From: Deltaproteobacteria bacterium UBA6601
GTDB lineage: Bacteria > Myxococcota_A > UBA796 > UBA9615
DNA length: 5,834 bases
Direction of reading: 5' to 3'
Assembly (NCBI GenBank): GCA_002433485.1
Contig: DJIF01000067.1
Span: 1 to 5,834, forward strand
Within the stretch, counting starts at the first letter, position 1; the number at the start of each line of letters is the position of its first letter. Of the stretch, positions 4,145 through 5,834 are shown piece after piece. The notes under the pieces are model-generated. The model had not been told where the DNA came from. It ran no database searches and saw only the letters and a list, made by a program, of their open reading frames with translations. The translations under genes were made by a program, and so were the position numbers.

Positions 4145-5834
4145 ATGACAGCATTGCGATTTGCCCCGACGTTTTTGGCTTTGGTGCTTCTGGCAGCACC
4201 TCACAGCAGCTTCGCCCAACACCTGGAGACTGGCAGCGCGACCTTCACCGAGAGTGCTAGCGGCACCGACCTTGCCGATCCTTCGGGCTGGGTAGCGGTC
4301 TTTTTTCAGCAGAGCTTCAGCGTGCCGCCCATCGTGATCGTGGGCCCGCTGTCTCATGGTCCGGGAGTCGATCAGGATTCAGCCTGGTCCCTGTCGTTGC
4401 GCGTTCGAAACGTCACCTCGTTGGGTTTTGAGGTTGCAGCTACTCGTCCCGAGGGAAGCGCTGATGCCTTCGTGGGCATCAGCAATCCGGCGCTGTCTGT
4501 GACCTTGAGCGCTGACTGGCTGGCGGTTCCAGTGGGTGTCCATGAGTTGCCCGATGGAACCAGCGTGGAAGCCAGAAGCATTGACACCATTGAAGTTCGT
4601 GCCGGTACTACCTTGAGCGGTGTTGGGGTCAGCGATGCGGGTGAGTTGATCAGCTTTGTCCACCCCTTCAGTTCGGCGCCCGGCGTGCTGCACTCGGTGC
4701 AGACTCAGGATGATCCGGAGTGGATCACCAGTACTGTTTACGGCGTCAGTGGAACGGCCAGCGGGCCGGGGGCCACAGCCTTTAACATCGCCCTTGAGGG
4801 GGCCGAAGTTGTGCGGGCTCACCCCAATACGGGTTCGGCCGTTGCCGAAGCCATTGGTTGGGTTGCCTTCAGCCCGGCCATTGGCCAGATCACTGACAGT
4901 GGTGGCGGCCTGCGTTCTTACGATGCTGGGCGGACGGCGGATGCTCACATTCAGCGGCATGAGGTCGGTTGTCAGCCCATTCCTGATGGTGGCACCTTTG
5001 GCTTTACTGCAGTCCCACAGGTGCTGGTCAAGCACAACTCTATGGAGGGCACCAATGGAGCCTGGGCTCGGCGCTGTGAGCCTGATGATGGCTCAGGTGG
5101 CTACCTGTCTGCGGTCAGTGTCGATAACGCCTGGGTGCATACCGACGAGGACCAGGTCGCCAATCCTGAGCGCACTGGCCTTGATGAGTATGCGGCCTGG
5201 TTTGCTATAGAGCCCGGCGACTGGGTCCCTCTGACGGAGTCGGATCACGACGGTGATGGCCTGCCGACCAACGATGAGTTGGACACCGATCCTCACGACC
5301 CTCGCGTTGATACCGATGGAGACGGAGTCGCCGACTTCCTTGATTCGGACTCGGACGATGACGGCATTGCCGATGGCACGGACAACTGCCCAGTGGTGGC
5401 AAACGCCAATCAAGTGGATACGGATGGCGATGATGCTGGGGATGACTGTGATGATGATGACGATAACGACGGTCTGAGCGATGACGATGAAGTCAACGTC
5501 TATGGCACCGATCCTCTTGATGATGACACCGATCTGGATGGCCTGACTGATGGCCGCGAGGTCAACACCTACGGCACTGATCCGTTGGACACGGATACCG
5601 ATGCCGACGGCCTCGCCGACGGTGCTGAGGTCAACACTTACGGCACTGACCCTCTCGATGACGACAGCGATGACGATGGCGTCCTGGATGGCAGTGATAA
5701 TTGCCCGCTGAGCACCAACCCAGGCCAGGAAGATGCTGATCAGGATGGAGTGGGGGATGCGTGCAGCGCCGCCGGCGACGATGACGACAGCGCCGGTGAC
5801 GACGACGATAGCGCCGGTGACGACGACGATAGCG
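4145..5834 (+). CDS. Partial secreted protein: lectin-like repeats, TSP3 Ca2+-binding region, DDDDSAG linker
   Basis: 563 codons are open to the right edge with no stop, so the C terminus is missing. ATG at 4145 has AAAGG six bases upstream. Residues 1-24 are a Sec signal (cleavage near SFA/QHL). Residues about 30-360 appear to be three divergent copies of one beta module of roughly 100 residues. Each has a P-x-V strand (PPIVIV 61-66; APGVLH 178-183; VPQVLV 290-295), a central R/V-rich strand pair, and a closing strand with Trp near an A-W/F pair (DWLAVPVG 124-131; GWVAFSP 238-244; AAWFAIEPG 350-358). The first copy, with RVRNVTSLGFEV, resembles H-type-lectin-like modules of bacterial surface proteins. 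Residues 366-540 are thrombospondin type 3 repeats (DxDxDGxxD, with NCP and GDxC ends) that bind calcium. From 544 a DDDDSAG repeat begins. Likely a cell-surface or secreted adhesin; carbohydrate binding is inferred. Confidence 0.85.
   Translation, partial: MTALRFAPTFLALVLLAAPHSSFAQHLETGSATFTESASGTDLADPSGWVAVFFQQSFSVPPIVIVGPLSHGPGVDQDSAWSLSLRVRNVTSLGFEVAATRPEGSADAFVGISNPALSVTLSADWLAVPVGVHELPDGTSVEARSIDTIEVRAGTTLSGVGVSDAGELISFVHPFSSAPGVLHSVQTQDDPEWITSTVYGVSGTASGPGATAFNIALEGAEVVRAHPNTGSAVAEAIGWVAFSPAIGQITDSGGGLRSYDAGRTADAHIQRHEVGCQPIPDGGTFGFTAVPQVLVKHNSMEGTNGAWARRCEPDDGSGGYLSAVSVDNAWVHTDEDQVANPERTGLDEYAAWFAIEPGDWVPLTESDHDGDGLPTNDELDTDPHDPRVDTDGDGVADFLDSDSDDDGIADGTDNCPVVANANQVDTDGDDAGDDCDDDDDNDGLSDDDEVNVYGTDPLDDDTDLDGLTDGREVNTYGTDPLDTDTDADGLADGAEVNTYGTDPLDDDSDDDGVLDGSDNCPLSTNPGQEDADQDGVGDACSAAGDDDDSAGDDDDSAGDDDDS
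5489..5695 (+). repeat. Three 69-bp in-frame repeats within the TSP3 region
   Basis: Three head-to-tail units of 23 residues, each starting EVN-x-YGTDPLD and continuing DxDxDGLxDG (residues 449-471, 472-494, 495-517). Units two and three share most bases, the first is more diverged. Asp spacing matches Ca2+-binding TSP3 loops. This points to internal duplication of a calcium-binding unit. Confidence 0.85.
5774..5834 (+). repeat. 21-bp tandem repeat encoding GDDDDSA
   Basis: In-frame array at the right edge: GDDDDSA twice, then GDDDDS cut by the window end. Period is 7 residues, unlike the 8-residue period of the left-edge array. Probably a flexible acidic linker before a C-terminal domain or anchor lying outside the window. 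Confidence 0.85.

Noticed and set aside
4379..5035. 218-codon minus-strand frame
   Set aside because: Antisense shadow of the secreted TSP3 protein, which has a signal peptide and clear repeats in the plus frame.
5093..5477. Minus- and plus-strand frames over the Asp-rich TSP3 region
   Set aside because: Shadows caused by the repetitive GAT/GAC codon usage; Ile/Val-rich or Met-rich low complexity with no start signals.

Overview
The window looks like a complete short contig from an uncultured, moderately high-GC Gram-negative bacterium of the myxobacterial / former deltaproteobacterial kind (Myxococcota, Bradymonadia-like). The evidence is a lipoprotein with Asp-Ser tandem repeats, a MYXO-CTERM-like C-terminal sorting tail (Cys, hydrophobic helix, Arg cluster), a secreted thrombospondin-type-3 protein ending in the same style of DDDDSAG repeats, and a SelW-type selenoprotein. 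This placement is an inference from protein style, not a phylogeny.

Layout, left to right. Five genes lie on the minus strand and one on the plus strand. At the left edge is the start of a lipoprotein gene (1-204, minus), cut off inside a 24-bp DDDDSTAG repeat. Upstream of it is a complete regulatory chain: a sigma70-like promoter (508-536), a cobalamin (B12) riboswitch aptamer (about 322-492), a stable hairpin just after the aptamer (285-311), and a hairpin whose 3' arm holds the Shine-Dalgarno sequence (211-233). Next come a secreted MYXO-CTERM-type protein (559-1335), a small SelW/Rdx-family selenoprotein with an in-frame UGA (1486-1719), a signal-peptide protein with four predicted membrane segments (1850-2770), and the branched-chain amino acid aminotransferase IlvE (2925-3842). 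A 302-base divergent intergenic region separates ilvE from a large plus-strand secreted protein (4145 to the right edge). That protein has three divergent lectin-like repeats, a Ca2+-binding TSP3 region and a DDDDSAG linker that runs off the window.

The genes do not form an obvious pathway. Spacings of 130-355 bases suggest mostly separate transcription units. The common theme is the cell envelope: four of the six products carry export signals. The two most notable items are ones a standard gene caller would miss or misreport: the selenoprotein read through UGA, and the B12 riboswitch that appears to control an Asp-rich-linker lipoprotein, plausibly a surface cobalamin-capture protein, although its functional domain lies outside the window. 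Both window ends fall inside low-complexity Asp/Ser repeats, which suggests the assembly broke there.
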